Counted from the stretch's first letter, positions 46,214 to 59,223 are shown. The stretch is 64,000 bases of DNA from Ceraceosorus guamensis (GCF_003144195.1 NW_020290026.1:124001-188000), one strand, 5' to 3'. Numbers and translations: made by a program. Notes: generated by a model not told the origin, from the letters alone.

Positions 46214-49200
46214 TGCGCTATCTCGCGACTTCAGTGAGCGCAGGGCAAAGCGAGCTCTTCGATAAAGGGCTTGCTATTCAGTTGCAGGCTCTAAGGCTGA
46301 ATGTCCCAAAGTATAGTCGCTGCGACGCCAAGGTAGAGTTGAATGAGCCGATATGCTGAGCAGTACGTCGAGTAGAGTGTACCGCAGAGGAGAAACACCA
46401 GGCCAAGGTGTCGTTGAAGAGACGATGAGACCAACGATCCCAAATGCGAGCTGGCGGCAAAGGAAATCGAAGCGTTTGCTCCCTTGCTTGTGTTGAGATG
46501 AATGGAAGAACGGAGACTTTGGCGCAATCTCGTCGCAGCGCCAGGTCTGACGATTCGACTCGAGCTTAGCACGCGATTCCCGTCGGCACGTGAGACGAGC
46601 GCTCAGTCGAGCCTTTGCTTGCTCAGGGCGCTCGAGGTACGGTCTTGCAGAGAAGGCCGGGCTGACTCGACGAGGGGGCCCAAGGTGAGCACTTTATAGC
46701 TGCCGGCTATCGTAGGTCTCGCGGATTGATGCTCCAGCTTGGCTTCTCGACTTGCTTGCTCGCCTCTTATGATCTGGAGCGTAGCGGATAGGGTATGAAG
46801 CTTACTTTCTGATGAGCTTCGTCGAGGCGGTGAGGGCTGATGATGATGAATGAGATGAAGAGGGCGTACTGAGCAAGGCGCGGCCGCGGGATGCCCCTGA
46901 GCGTTGACTCGTCGCGGCGCCGGCGCGCGGCTATGAGTGATGTTTCTCTGACCAGCTTGATTCAGCTGAGTCAAGCGTCGATGGGCGACGATCGAGTAGT
47001 CTGGAAAGGCTGAGGATGTGACCAACTTTGCGGAGCCGTGGGTGTGATGAGCGGGCGCGTCACAAATATCGCGTGTGACGTGACTGAACAGCAGTGAAGA
47101 GAGAACAAGAGATGCAGCAAAGCAATCTTCAAGCTAGACTCTGTTTGAGTCACTTCAGCAGATCCTTACTTGTGATTGCATGCGGAGGGCAAGAGCTACG
47201 GCGGCATCGCGAATCACGGGATGAAGGATCCTCGGGTCTGCTCTTTGTCAACGAGCGAGATTGCACTTGGCTTGTGCCTCATGCTGCTGCTGCTGCTGCT
47301 GCTGTCGCTGCTTTAGCGGACTACAGCAGGCAATCATGCAGCGCGTCGGTAAGTCGAAAAGCCAGCAGCGCGGGATTGGCGTGCACAGCGCGACGGCATC
47401 AGCAGCAGGCGTGGATCCGTCACGCTTCATTAGGCAGGCACTCGTCGACAGCCTTGCTGGGATGCATGGATGACTGCATTCAGGCAGCCATGCAACGACG
47501 GCCGGTGCAGACAAACAAGCACACCGCGATACCGCATGGCCGGTACACGAACCTCGTGAGCATGATGCAAGCCATTTGCGCCCTACAACAAAGCTCATTA
47601 TCTCTATAGGACTTTTGCTTGGGTCATTTGCCCCTCTGGTCCATGTTGGCCAGCAATCGAGGAGCTCGTAGGCGGGGGAGCTCCTGGCATGACATGCAGC
47701 TTGTCCCTCGATCGTTCGGATCGCTGGCCCCCACGCCTCAAGCTGCACGCTTGGACCTCCAGAAGGGAATAAAGCTCGCGCGGGGCGAATAGCTGCAGAA
47801 CGGGCGAATGAACAGTCGTGAATCTCTTTTCACGCATCGCAGGCTACGAGCTCGGTCGCGTTGTCCTGCAGTCTGCGAGTCCTGATCGCGGCACTGTGCC
47901 CCAATCGCTACTACTGCATATATGCATCAGCGGAAGCAGCAGTTGGCGCCAGCAGCTGTCAGCAACGCATGCACCAATTGTGAATCTTGAATGGCGAACC
48001 ATCAGCAGACTGATGCATCGACAGCATTCTGCAGGCGGCGGCTTGTTCGTCTGCATGGATGGCCATATGCATGTCGCGGGTGACTTGCTCTAAGGCAAGT
48101 CTTGAGCAGCTATAGCGGGTCATGCGCACCTCGCCGCGGTCAGATCCAACGTTGACCAATCGCCCTCCCCGCGCGTCTGCTGTTCCGTCTCTCGATACGC
48201 TCGTGTGCACCCAAGCAGCAGGCTCTTCTGCCGCGGACACTGCTGTGCCTGCTGCATGGCTGTGTGTACCGTACTACTGTGTTATACCTGCATCAGCAAC
48301 CGAAGTCACATGGCCGCAGACAATTGAACAAAAATTGCGTTGATGTTCGTCGTGTACGCCGAAGCGCCCATTCGTCATGGATGCGCCGCGTGTATCGGCG
48401 CTGATGGGCGCCCCGCCCTTGACCCTTCAGACCAGCCAATACAGGCATGCGCGTGGGTCCTGTCTGTCACGCCGCGTTCCCTGCCCCTGCGGGCCAAGGG
48501 CGATGAGAAGTGACCGAGGCCGCAAATTGATTCGCTGGAATCGGAGTCAAGAATCCCTGCAAGATCCTGACGGGGCGGGGCGTCGAGCGGTCCAAAGAAA
48601 GCTTCTTTCGGAGATCTCGAATCGCGATTTCGACTACCGCGGTAAGCGTCCTGAGCGGACGAGAGGATCACGCACGATTCACGATTGGAGATTGCCCTTT
48701 GTGCTATTCTGTGAACGTCACGGCGCCAGCAGCAGTGGTCAGCAAGCGAAGGAGACGAAAGCAGTTCATATGCATTGTAATTGAATTTACAGCGGGCTGA
48801 AGATGGAGCCAAAGCGTTGCAGTCAGATGATGAATCATTAGGAATGAGCCATATAGCTTCCCCATGCTCGCTTGACGATGCCGGCTCGAGTTGTGCGCGT
48901 CCCCACATCACTGCGCTCGTGCGTGATGTAACGACAGCAGTTGTGAGTGCACACTCCCTGACTGAGGACATCTTATACCTGTTCTTCGCATCTGGTGTCT
49001 GCTGAGCTTCCCATTTTGACTCTACATGGCGCTTGCTCCATCTGAGGACGGGCCGCCGCTCGCTGGCAATTCCATCTTTCGACGCCGTCAGCGTGCTGTG
49101 CGGGGAATCAGAATGAGCTCGATCCACCTTCAGGTGGGGGAGGGGCAGGCAGATGGTTGTGAAGCGCAAAAGCACGCGGGGTTCCGGTCAGCCTTTCTCG

Positions 49201-49619
49201 CCGCGTGAAGTCGATCACGTGTCAAGTCGCGCGTACACAGGCGCGCTCTTGCCTGATGCATGCTGCCGCTCATGCCAAGGCGGGTCGCGAGGTGTTGTGG
49301 ATGTGCAGTCAACATCGAGACCGAGGCATCCCACAGCATGTATGCGCCAGCTTTGCTATTCTCCTCCTCATTCTTCCAACGCGATCGAATCCTTCAAGCA
49401 CCTGAACCACGCGTCCACCAAGCTATCCGCTCCAACGCGGACACCAAGTCGGTCGCCGAGCGCAGCACAGAAGGTAAAGGAAAGCATTCCTGCCTTAACA
49501 AAGTACCATTCGCAGCAAGGGCCAAGCCAGGGTCTGGCGGATCACAGCGTCAGCATTGAAGCCAGTCAGGGACACACGGTCATCGAAGCGACCATTTGCA
49601 GTCAGTGTCAACTAGCGAC
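46214..49619. other. 3.4 kb gene-poor region upstream of Aurora kinase
   Basis: This is the longest stretch without a gene that I can support. Frames of 166-266 codons occur (48375-49175 minus is the longest; it lacks an ATG at its start), but they have biased composition, overlap other frames and show no domain. Contents: a (TGC)7 run at 47282-47304, the 12-bp palindrome TGCATATATGCA at 47915-47926, CACGATTCACGATT at 48673-48686 and CACGTG at 49216-49221. It could hold long UTRs, an unannotated ncRNA or an orphan gene. Confidence 0.5.
47282..47304 (+). repeat. TGC/CTG trinucleotide microsatellite
   Basis: Seven perfect TGC units plus a partial one, followed by imperfect copies up to 47312. 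Read on either strand it creates short poly-Ala or poly-Gln in spurious frames. It lies in spacer DNA, so it is not a coding homopolymer. Confidence 0.8.
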
Positions 49620-51498
49620 ATGGAGAACCTGCAATCAGCAACGTCCAGATTGGACCTCAAAGGCTCTCTGGCTCCAAGCGCTGGCAGCAGCAGCAACGCC
49701 AATGCTCATTCCCGCCTAGCGTTTCAAGTTCAACCACTCCACGGCAATTCGCACAGCAACATTCCCCACTCGCCCACATCCATCAAACCTCAACCTCATC
49801 ATCCGCATCATGCGGGTCAGGGTCATTTGCGCAAAGGGAGCGTCGATGGAACATCAAGCAACAACTCGTCTCGACAGGCGAGCGCCACGCTGCAGGCTGT
49901 CAACACAACCAAGCCTGCTGCTTCAGCATCTGCTGCAGGGCAAGGTGCATCTGCCTCTTCCGCGGTATTGAGGCACGTAGACATTGGGAAGTATGATGGG
50001 AGTATGGAGCGAGACGAGCGCAAGGGACGTCGAACGATGACGAGGGAAGAGGATGAAAAGGCAGCTGTATTGGCTATCGACAGCGCATCCAACAATGCTC
50101 ACAAGCCTACGCGCAAGTGGGCTTTGAAAGAATTCGAAGTGGGCCGCGCAATGGGCAAGGGAAGGTTTGGAAGAGTCTACATTGCTCGAACAAAGGCTGA
50201 TGCCCAGGGAAGTGGCGCGGGATTCATCGTGGCGCTCAAATTGCTGTACAAGAAGGAGATCGTGTCGGACATGCTGGAAACGCAAGTCAGGAGAGAAATT
50301 GAGATCCAAATGAACCTCAGGTGAGAGGCGTATTTACGCGGCTTTGCAACCGCGGCACGACTGAATCGCACCTTCCACTTGCTGCCATAGACACCCCAAC
50401 GTGCTTCGTATTTACGGCTACTTTACAGACCAAGGCAGAATCTTTATGGCGCTGGAATTCGCGGCGCGAGGAGAGATGTATAAGATCATGAGCAAGTTGA
50501 GAAATGGGAAGTGGTCTGAGCCGGAAGCTGGTGCGGTGAGTTCAAAGGCAATGACGGGCGCTTGTGCGCGCACGTCTGAACTCGACTCCGATTGTTGACA
50601 AATCTCGTGGACTGCAAACCTTGTCGCGGCAACGCTCAACAGTTTGCTGGTCAGATGGCAGACGGCCTTGCATACTTGCATTCCAAAAATGTCATTCATC
50701 GAGACATTAAACCCGAAAATCTGCTCATTGGGCTGGATAACAAGCTGAAGATTGCCGACTTTGGCTGGTCAGTCCATGCTCCTGGTGACAGGCGGACAAC
50801 GCAGTGTGGAACTTTGGACTACATGGCCCCCGAATTGACCGACCCTGGTACACCGCACGGACACGGCGTGGATCTTTGGGCCTTTGGAATCCTGATCTAC
50901 GAATTCTTGAACGGCACACCGCCGTTCGATTCGCTGGACGAGAGAAACGTGGACAGAGATCAGTTTGAAACGTACAACCACTATGCTGCGACCGGCAAAA
51001 AGTATGCCAATTTTTGTGAGTCCGGTCAGGCAGAGCAGAGCCAGACGTCGCTGTTCTAACGCGGTCGTTCTTGTCTTCGTATTCCTCTAGATACCAAGGC
51101 GCGCATCAAGACGATAGATTACAGCTTTCCTGATGAGATGCCGAATCAGGCCAAAGATCTCGTCAACAGAGTGCGTAACGCAACGTACCGCAAGTCCAGA
51201 GTAGTGGAGCTGACTCGTATCGCCCTGCGACACATTCCTCGTGCAGTTGTTGCAGGTAAAGCCAGCACAGCGACTACCATTGGACCAAGTGATGCAGCAT
51301 CCGTGGATCAAAAAGTGGGATCCGACGTGCTATCAGAGATGCAAAGAAGGAAATTACGTCAAGGATACACCGGCTCATCAGGTGCCGCACGTGCCCCATT
51401 GGACCAGAATTGGCCGGCTGCCAGAGGACAGGCTTGGCTTGCCCCCCCTCGCTCCTGCCCCTGGCACTGGCGGAATCCGCAAGGTCAAGAAACCTTGA
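49620..51498 (+). CDS. Aurora (Ipl1/Ark1) serine/threonine kinase
   Basis: Exons 49620-50320, 50391-50535, 50643-51015, 51091-51170 and 51247-51498; 516 aa. A long Ser/His/Pro/Ala-rich N-terminus precedes the kinase domain (about 170-460). Seen: [30 protein letters not shown] with catalytic Asp303, ADFGWS (Asp321) and the Aurora-type activation loop [15 protein letters not shown] with T334/T335. The Trp after DFG and the RRTT..CGT loop identify Aurora. It is the catalytic subunit of the chromosomal passenger complex, correcting kinetochore attachments. Two insertions stand out: ADAQGSGAG between strands beta2 and beta3, and about 24 extra residues between [10 protein letters not shown] and [11 protein letters not shown]. 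No alternative intron of the right phase removes the latter. A Pro-rich tail of about 40 residues ends the protein. Confidence 0.92.
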
Positions 51499-51955
51499 AC
51501 ACGCACGTACCAAGCCCCGCCTCCATGCCTCGGTGGAACTCTGTTCACTCTGACAGCACTTATCACATCTCAACTCCTCGCCGTGAGCCTAGATCATGCG
51601 CAAAGCTTTTCACACCGACTTTCGCTTTCGTTGATCAGATTTCACGGGTATTGAATATGCCGATTGAATGCAGCTAAATGCACACCAAACAAGAAAGGAC
51701 GTGGCGCAGGATACGTACAGATGGCACCTACGCAACAATGTTATGTAGTGAGGTGGCGAAATAGGGGCAAGACAAGTGCGCGAGAATTTGTAGATTGTGC
51801 TGTGCTTTGTGCTGGAAGTGGTGGAATTTGGTGATGCATTATAGCGAACGGAGACAATGAGGCAAGACGTGGAAGAAGCGTTCCTTCCGTGTGTTTTAAT
51901 GTATAAAGGTTTTGGGTCTGGCGCAGTTCCAGAGCGCTTCATACCGACGATCTAC
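51499..51955. other. Convergent 3' spacer (no gene seen)
   Basis: 457 bp between the Aurora kinase stop and the stop of the giant ASH-repeat gene. It is relatively AT-rich; nothing recognised. Confidence 0.5.
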
Positions 51956-54900
51956 CTATGAGATGTTTGTTGTATCGGTCGAGAAGATGATCGCCCCTGC
52001 GTCCTTCGGCAAGGGGTCTGGTGACAGGTGATCTTCCACCACAGCGCCCGGGTCGGACGTGGCTGCCAAGTTGATGTTCGCTTGCAATTCGACCACCCGC
52101 ATCTCGTCTCGATTCTTCACCTCGTGGACTTGGATGCGGACTTTGACGTGATCTGCAGCGATCTGATCTGGCGTAGCAGTGTCGCGTATTGCTGGGTGGT
52201 CCGCAGGAAGAGCAGTATGCGCTGCATGAGGCCGAAGCCGGACCAAGAGCCTGGCGCTCTGTTCTGCAGCAAGAGTCACGGTGACTGTCGACGCTGTCCT
52301 TTTGAGCGAGGTGGTGGCGGTCGCAGGCTCATCTGTCGAGGAGCTGGGCTCCTGATCCGGCACGCCCTGTTCCGTCCTAGCTCCCAACTCAGCGAGCCGG
52401 GTCTCGTACTTCTTCACCTTGTCGTCATGACCTTTGCGTGTTGCAATCTTCAGCTTCTGAGAAATATGCTCGACCTCTTCCTCTTCCGCTTTTGAGAGTG
52501 TGCCCTTTGACGACTCGTTTGAGCCCGCAGCGACGACCACGTCCAGTACGCTTCTTTGCTGCCTGAGGTCCTCGCCGTCGACCTCGACGACGAAGGTTCT
52601 AGCCTTGGATGTAGTGTTCGTCAAGATAAAGTGCTGCGGGGCAGTCAGCTTGGCCGGTGAAAGGTGCCCAAAGTCGATCAAAAGAGGCTCGACCGAAAAT
52701 TTGGGCACCTTCCTGACCGTGGCCTTCAGCGATAGCACCTGATTGTTGTCCCTATCCGCCACATTCTCGATAGTGAGGCGCTCCTGGAATTGGCCTGACA
52801 TGGAGGGTGAGAAGATGAATTCCACTTCACGCTTGCCGTGGCCAGGCACGACGCCAAAGAGCCCAGAAGTGATGCGAATGTCACTGCTCGCGATACTTCC
52901 GCTTTTACGGACGCAATAACGCAGCGCCCATTCGGAGCGATTCTGAATGAGAATCTTGCGAGTCTTCGTGTCGCTTTTGTCCACATGACCGAAATTGATG
53001 TGGGGCTGTCCAATCTCGAAGAGGCTGCGGCACACATTGGCTTTCACCATCAAGTCGCGAACCGGTAGCTCGTGAGGTTCAAGGAGGGCCATAGAGCTGA
53101 ACTCGGCTGAGTCTCGCACCCTTCCAGAATCATACGCTACAAGGCGCATGAAGATCCTGGAATCTTGTTTGCGCGCATTGCCCTGAATGTGAGGCCGCGT
53201 ACTACCACAGGGGGAGTAGATGCCAATGATCTGTCTCTCCTCGTGCGCTCCAAGCTCAAGAGTGCTGAGTGGCACAAGTTGGCCGGTGTCGATAGCATTT
53301 TGCAATTCTCTTTGCAGGTTCAGTTCTGTCCTGACTACTTTCTCTTCCGCTTCCTGACCTCCCATGATATATGTGCTTAATACGGGGTTTTGTGCCTCGA
53401 CTGCGCTCACGAGCTCCTGGAGCGACAGTTTCGAGACGCTCGATGGGTCAGACAGACTGGCTGGAAGAGGTTTCCGTTTGCCTGTCAGAGCTGGAGAAGC
53501 GCGGTCACACAGGTCTTTGATGTCTGCGCCTGACTCTTCATGTGAGGTTGCGTCACGGCCACTTCCGCCGGAGCTGACTTCACGCGAAGGCTTTCCATCC
53601 TTTTGGTGAATATCGTCGGCGAGAAATTGGGGCAATTTGCGGTTATGAGCAGCACCTCGATCTTTCTTTCGGTTTGCGATGCTGTCGCTCTTCGCCTTGT
53701 TGGTGTCCGAGGCCAGAGCCTTGCCCGAGCGTCCAGCTGCGTCAGCATCGCTGTCCTTGACGTCTCGCAGAGCTTTCCCGCTCACTGATGCAGCTCCTCT
53801 AGGTCGGTGAGCGCTGACGATGCTTTCGAGCAAGATGTACTTCTTGCTCTTTGGAGATATCCGTCGTTGATCTACAGGTGGACCGCTGGCCAGGTCAAGA
53901 TACTCGAAGCTGGTGATGAGAGTCCGATCCTTGAAGGCGATGGCATTGCCCCAAGGCAGAGTTATCCTTCCCTTCCCTCCCTTCTTGAGGGCTGCGACAA
54001 GATTGATCTGGGCTTTTGGCTTGGGAAGAGGATTAGATTCTTTGCCATTCCCGCTTCTATTCGCTGTTGAAGAGGTAGCTTTGCTGACGCTGCCATCCTT
54101 TTTGCCGCGGAAGTGGCTGTGCTTCTGAGCGAGCCTCCAAGTGGCATTTTCTCGGCGAAGGGACGCCGGCGCATCGTTTGAGATAGACTCGATGAATCGT
54201 TCCTTGAGGTCTGCGCCAGCTCTAGTTCTGACCGGCATCGCGTCGGTGGTGGACGGCAGGTCCGTCGTTGCAACGCCCGGTGAGGTGGCGAGTACAGCTG
54301 TAAGGGACGAGTCGACGGCGGCAGATGCAGCTCCGTCTGGTAGGACAGCGGCGGCAGCGATGGGCGGATCGATTGTGCTGCTGTCAGTGACGGGCGAGGA
54401 GCTGGCCGGTGCGTTGGTCTGTTTAGGATCTACTCCTGCGGTGGTAGGAGAGGCCGGGGACCGGCTATCCTCCTTGCGCACGAACAAACGCAGATCCTCC
54501 GGGTGAGCAGAGCTCAGCTCTAAATCAAGCTTTGAAGCGCTGAGATTCTGAATGGAAAAGGTGCGAAGGCGCAACGAGTTGATGTTGACATCATTGAAGT
54601 CTACGAAATTTGCGCCCGAGGGAGTGAGAATGCGGTAGAACAGAGAATGAAGTCCTATCCGCTCCTCATCCACATTGCGGCTTCGTACTTCGAAGATTTG
54701 GTCGTTCGATCTGTTCATCAGGTTGGCTACAGTGATTTGCTTCCGATACGACTTGTTGATGCGTCGCGGAAAGAAGTCCACCCGAAGCTCGACCGTCTGC
54801 AGCGCAGGAATCGAGACTTCGTCGCGATACATGCTGAGCACCTTTGACACAAAACGCAAGTCGATTCTTGCTGTGAGCTCTGAGCGATTCTCTACGGCCA

Positions 54901-57900
54901 CGTGAGCAAATTTGCGAGCGCCTACATTAGCCTCGCCAAAGTCAACAACCTTCGGCGAGACGGTGATGAATGAGGTGCAAGTGCCAACACGGCACTGCAC
55001 GGTCTTGCGCTGCCTGCCACCCCGCGCTCGAGCACCGTCAGAACGAGCGCGGGCATAATCGAGAGAGATTTGGAAGTTCTCTTCACGAAGACGTCCCGCT
55101 GAATATTCGGCATCGAGCTCACCTCTAGCCGGCCGGTGAGAGACCACCACGCGATATTCGCTTCCGGGCCTGAGGAGAAGCTCTTCGAGGCGGTTGCTGT
55201 GTGATTGCTCGGCATTGCGAAGGCCACTGAGCGCAGCTGCGGCAGTGACTCGAGCCCTTGAAGAATGAGAACCGCTCGCATTGCTCATTGTGCCAACGCG
55301 GGTTGGTGGATGGTGAGCACCGGGTCGGCCGTCTGACATGCCGGTGACTTCTGAGAGCATGGACTGAGCATCATCTTGTAATGCAGCATCGTCCGTCAGC
55401 TCGCTCTTCGACGGGACAGCATACGATGAGATCGATCCAAAGAAAGCTGAGGAAGGTCTGCTGCGCAGATTGCTGGCGGCGCCCCGCTTATCCTGCGCGT
55501 CAGAAGATCCAACACCATAGGTAGAATGCGCAACGGCGCCGCCTCTATCCGGTCCTGCGCAGTGCTGCTCCACGTTGGAAGATCGTGTGCTCAGCGAAGG
55601 TCTGCTTAGCTCAGGTGATCCAGGTATCGAGCCAGCCTGAGACGCGACTGAAGAGGCGTCGACTTCATCCCCACGTGCAACAGAACCCCCTCTAGGTCGT
55701 CCAGGGTTCGTTCCCACAAGCTTGCCCACAGGCAGCACTGCTTCGCTGGTGGGAAGCTCAAAGTGTGGAGGATCCGTCAATGGCGTCGCCCGTGCATGAT
55801 GCGTAGGTGTGCGAGCCATATCCGTTGCAGCCCAGCTTTGAGGATTTGTAGAAGGGGTAAGAACAGCAGACGAAGCTTGGCTTGGGCTAAGCAAGGACGA
55901 GCTCATCTGCGATCCAGCAGCCTTGTTCACGTGAACCGTCTCATCACCTGCGACGTCCGCTTCATAACCGCTGCCGCCATCTGTCGACAACGCTGAGCTA
56001 CCTTGGCTTGGATCTCGGCCGTGGGCACTTGGGCCATCTAGCTGCGAGGCAACAACTGGAGGAAGCATTGGCTCGCCGAGGCCTATGTCTTCGTCTTGAG
56101 GTGCAAGTTCGGCGAGCTGAAAGTTTGCCTCGATGCCTTTCTGGACGCCGAACGCGAGCTCCAGCAGCACATCTCCTGCGTTCTTCAAGACGAGGAGCTG
56201 TCGTGTCCAATGACCACCGCAGCAATCTCCAAAATCGATGATGTCTCCAGACAGGACTGACAGAGCATCGTCTGTGGCCGCTCCCAGCATGTTGGCGCGC
56301 ACTAATATCCGCACCGAATTAGAGGCATTGTGAAGGTTGCTCACCGTGATGACTTGTTCGAAATCGCGACATGGTTCTGTGGGCGAAACAACCAGCTTGA
56401 TCGTCTGAGCGTTGCCGGGTGCTAGGATATGAGGCCGATACTGCACCTCGTCTGCTGAAGAGACGGTCTCTAGGGTGCGCTCGGTATCGTTAACCAGACT
56501 CAAAGGTGGAGAAGCCAGCATGCTGTCGGCGTCGTCTAAACGTGCTTGCCAAAAGCATTCAATAGCTGATTGGTTGTAAAGCACCAGGTCTCGCTCTTCG
56601 CGCTGACCGACGAAGAGATCTCCAAAGTCAAGGACCATGAGACCGTGATTGTGTCGCTCATATGGAGAGGTCTTGTCTTCTCCGTCCAGACGCTTGTGAG
56701 CCAGCGTCGCCTGATGTGACGAGATGGCGATTTGAGGTTTACAGGCCCACGCCGAGAACGGAATCTGAATCACTTGGGGCTCTTGATCCGGTGCTGCTGC
56801 GTCTGTCGTAGTGGCGAACGAAGACGCTGCGCCTGCAGAAGAGAGTAAAGATCCGTAAGTGCTGGTGGGCCGAGAGGAGGAGCTTGAGGCAGAGGCTGAG
56901 GACAAATTACTCGCGCCCGATGAGATGTCATTCTGTGCGCTCGATCCTGTGGACGGCTGCGAAACACCGTCCTCAAACGAGACAGCGTTGCTCGAGTCAG
57001 TGAGGGCCAGAGGCCAGCTCCTCACGATGGCGGAGCCGTGAATGCTGAAGGACTCATGCACCACACCAGTTGCAAGGTCTTTTCCGGACGACGTCTCCGC
57101 CTGAGCTGCGGGCGACGCAGCTGAGCTGCTGTTGCTAGAGGAACGGCTAGTCATGCTGCCTACTCGGGCATTCGGTCGCGGAGGACTAAAGGCGGCATCA
57201 GTGGCAGGGCTTCGAGGCGGTGCGAAAGATGCCGCGTCGAGGTCAGAGACGAAATGCACAGGTCGGAAAGAGACGTATACCACAATCTCGGAGCTGGCTT
57301 CGAGGATGAAGGAATCCGCTGGCTCTAGATTCGCGACGAAATGTCGCAGGTCTCGCAGCTTTGAAGGGGAAAGTCCGTCTTTCTGCGCCCAGATCACCGT
57401 GTTCGCGGGCCATGTCACTGCAGATGCTGCGTTGAAGCATCGATTCGTGACAAGGTGAGCATTGAGCGCTGTCTCAATCAGCATTGAGAGCTACACTCAC
57501 GATCTCGCGTTGAGGTACGTTTCCGTTTGAGGAAGCTGATCCCACGACCAAGCTCGCTCTCCAGACGTACCAAAAGGCGTCTTTCTGCACTGAGATTGCG
57601 CAGTGTCAGGGTGGATAGCGAAGGCGCGTGGTTGATGTACACGCCTTCCGCAGCGATCCTCTCCTCGACACAAGTCAGCAAAGGCGGACCAGACGACTTG
57701 GGCCCGTTCAGAGGCACTCCAACGTCAAGAGCAAGACGTCGAGCGGAAGCGTTCGAGCCCTCATGCTCGCCCCTGGCCGAGATTCCCTGCTCCTTAGGCT
57801 GAAATTTGCCGGGGCCCTTGCCTGCATCGCCAAGTCCCGGAGACTTAGCTTGCGGCACCTGAAGGGAAGATTCAATGGCGCCGCTCGCCTTGCTGTTAGT

Positions 57901-58254
57901 CCGGCTGTGAAGACGATATCTCTGCTCGTATTCCTGACTACTGACAGATGACAGGCCAGGAGAGCGAAGAGGTTCACGCATGTGTGCTTGAGTGGTGGCT
58001 CGACTCGGCTGTCGGACGTCGAGAGGCGGAGGAGGACCTTCGCGTTCCTTTTGGGTGGTACTGGTCGTCGAAGCAGTGCCGCTCTTAGTCCCAGCTTGTC
58101 CTCTCTTGCGTTCAATCTCGAGCCCTCCGTCCGCATGATCACCGAGGACTCGCTCAAAGGCCCCCACCCAACCGTGATCTCCAGCGCCGCTTGCGCCTCT
58201 AAACGAATTGCCCCCCGGAGAGTCCTCTGACTCATACCTCACTCGCTCTGACAT
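51956..58254 (-). CDS. Giant protein with multiple ASH/MSP/HYDIN-like Ig domains
   Basis: Exons 58254-57501 and 57426-51956; 2074 aa from the first in-frame ATG (MSERVRYESED). The frame is open without ATG up to 58437 and includes a CPYC motif, so an upstream exon is possible. The N-terminal 250 residues are disordered. The rest repeats a beta-sandwich pattern of the ASH/MSP/HYDIN class: VLDFGDLFVGQREERDLVLY (about 516), IIDFGDCCGGHW (about 648), VVDFGEANVGARKFAHVAVE (about 1080), FVDFNDVNINSLRLRTFSI (about 1193), INFGHVDKSDTKTRKILIQ (about 1728) and LIDFGHLSPAKLTAPQHFIL (about 1833). Long Ser/Ala-rich linkers separate them, and a short coiled coil lies near 1890-1925. Such domains are typical of cilium, centrosome and spindle-pole proteins. 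The function here is unknown; it is neither ASPM (no IQ motifs) nor full HYDIN. Confidence 0.8.
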
Positions 58255-59223
58255 CGCAAGATTCGAACAGTAGGGGCAGCGAGTAGGCTGGCGAGCTTCG
58301 GAAGTTGAGCGGAGACTGTTGCGAGGAAGAGGATCACGTCCAGAAACTTGAGTCCTGGGGTTTGGGCGATGAGCGCCGTCGAAGCTGATCACTTCATCCT
58401 CGATCGAATGAGCGCCGAGAGTCGAGTCACCGCTCACGCCAGCACAGGTGAAGAATCGCTAGCCCGCGTTCCCGCCGTCCAATAAGCCCGTTCTGATGGC
58501 GCAGAGAATGGTGAGTGGTGAGTGCAGATTCGCCTTGCGGCGAGCGCGCAGCGAGCGGACGAGATCGTGAGGAGCCAGAGAGAGCCGCAAGCGCGTGTGA
58601 CCAGCTTCAAATCCACCAGTCTCGCAAGCTTGCACAGCAGCAAGAAACCGCAGAAGCACCCGCGGCTGCGCGCCTCCGGCTGGCTGCTGCGAGGCCGCGC
58701 ACGGGGCGACGCGGCGGCAAGGTCGTGTGAGAACGTCACATCACGAGGCCGGCTGATCGGGCAGGGCCGCGCGCACAAAATTCCTTGCAACAACCCCGCC
58801 GTGATTTGCTGCATGCGTTGCACACACCACATCACACATGCTGCTGCGCGTCTTTGATGTCGAGAGGCAGGCGAAGTTGGCAGGCGCAGAGCAGAGGCGT
58901 CGCCGGATGGTGATCAACTTTCGCTCCTTTCGCGCTCCCGCACGAGAGGCTTTTTTGGCAAACATATGCACAGCTAGCTAGCCATGCAGGAATCGTGAAT
59001 TTGTTGTTTCTTGAAGTTCGTGATTCTGATGGCACGCGATTGGAGGTGGGCAGCACCAAGGAGCGCAAACATCATCACGGCATACTGTACTCACGATCAG
59101 ATCTTTATTCCAGGCGTACATTCTTCACACATTTCGCATCGACGCATCTGCTGCTGCGTTCAAGGGGCACCGCGCTGCGGCAGCGTACGCTTCAATCGAG
59201 ACGAGGCCTCCTCGCTGGCCAAC
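58255..59223. promoter_or_regulatory. Divergent promoter of the ASH-repeat gene and NOP9
   Basis: About 0.8-1.0 kb, depending on the true start of the left gene; 58255-58437 may be coding. AATCGTGAAT (58991-59000) and TTCGTGATTC (59018-59027) lie 200-230 bp before NOP9. Confidence 0.45.

Noticed and set aside
47248-47748. Possible poly-Gln protein on the minus strand
   Set aside because: The Gln run is only the TGC microsatellite read on one strand; the other strand reads poly-Ala, and neither flank has coding character.
48375-49175. 266-codon minus-strand frame in the gene-poor region
   Set aside because: It begins without an ATG, is Ser/Arg/Ala-biased, and competes with frames on the other strand. 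I kept the region as unassigned.
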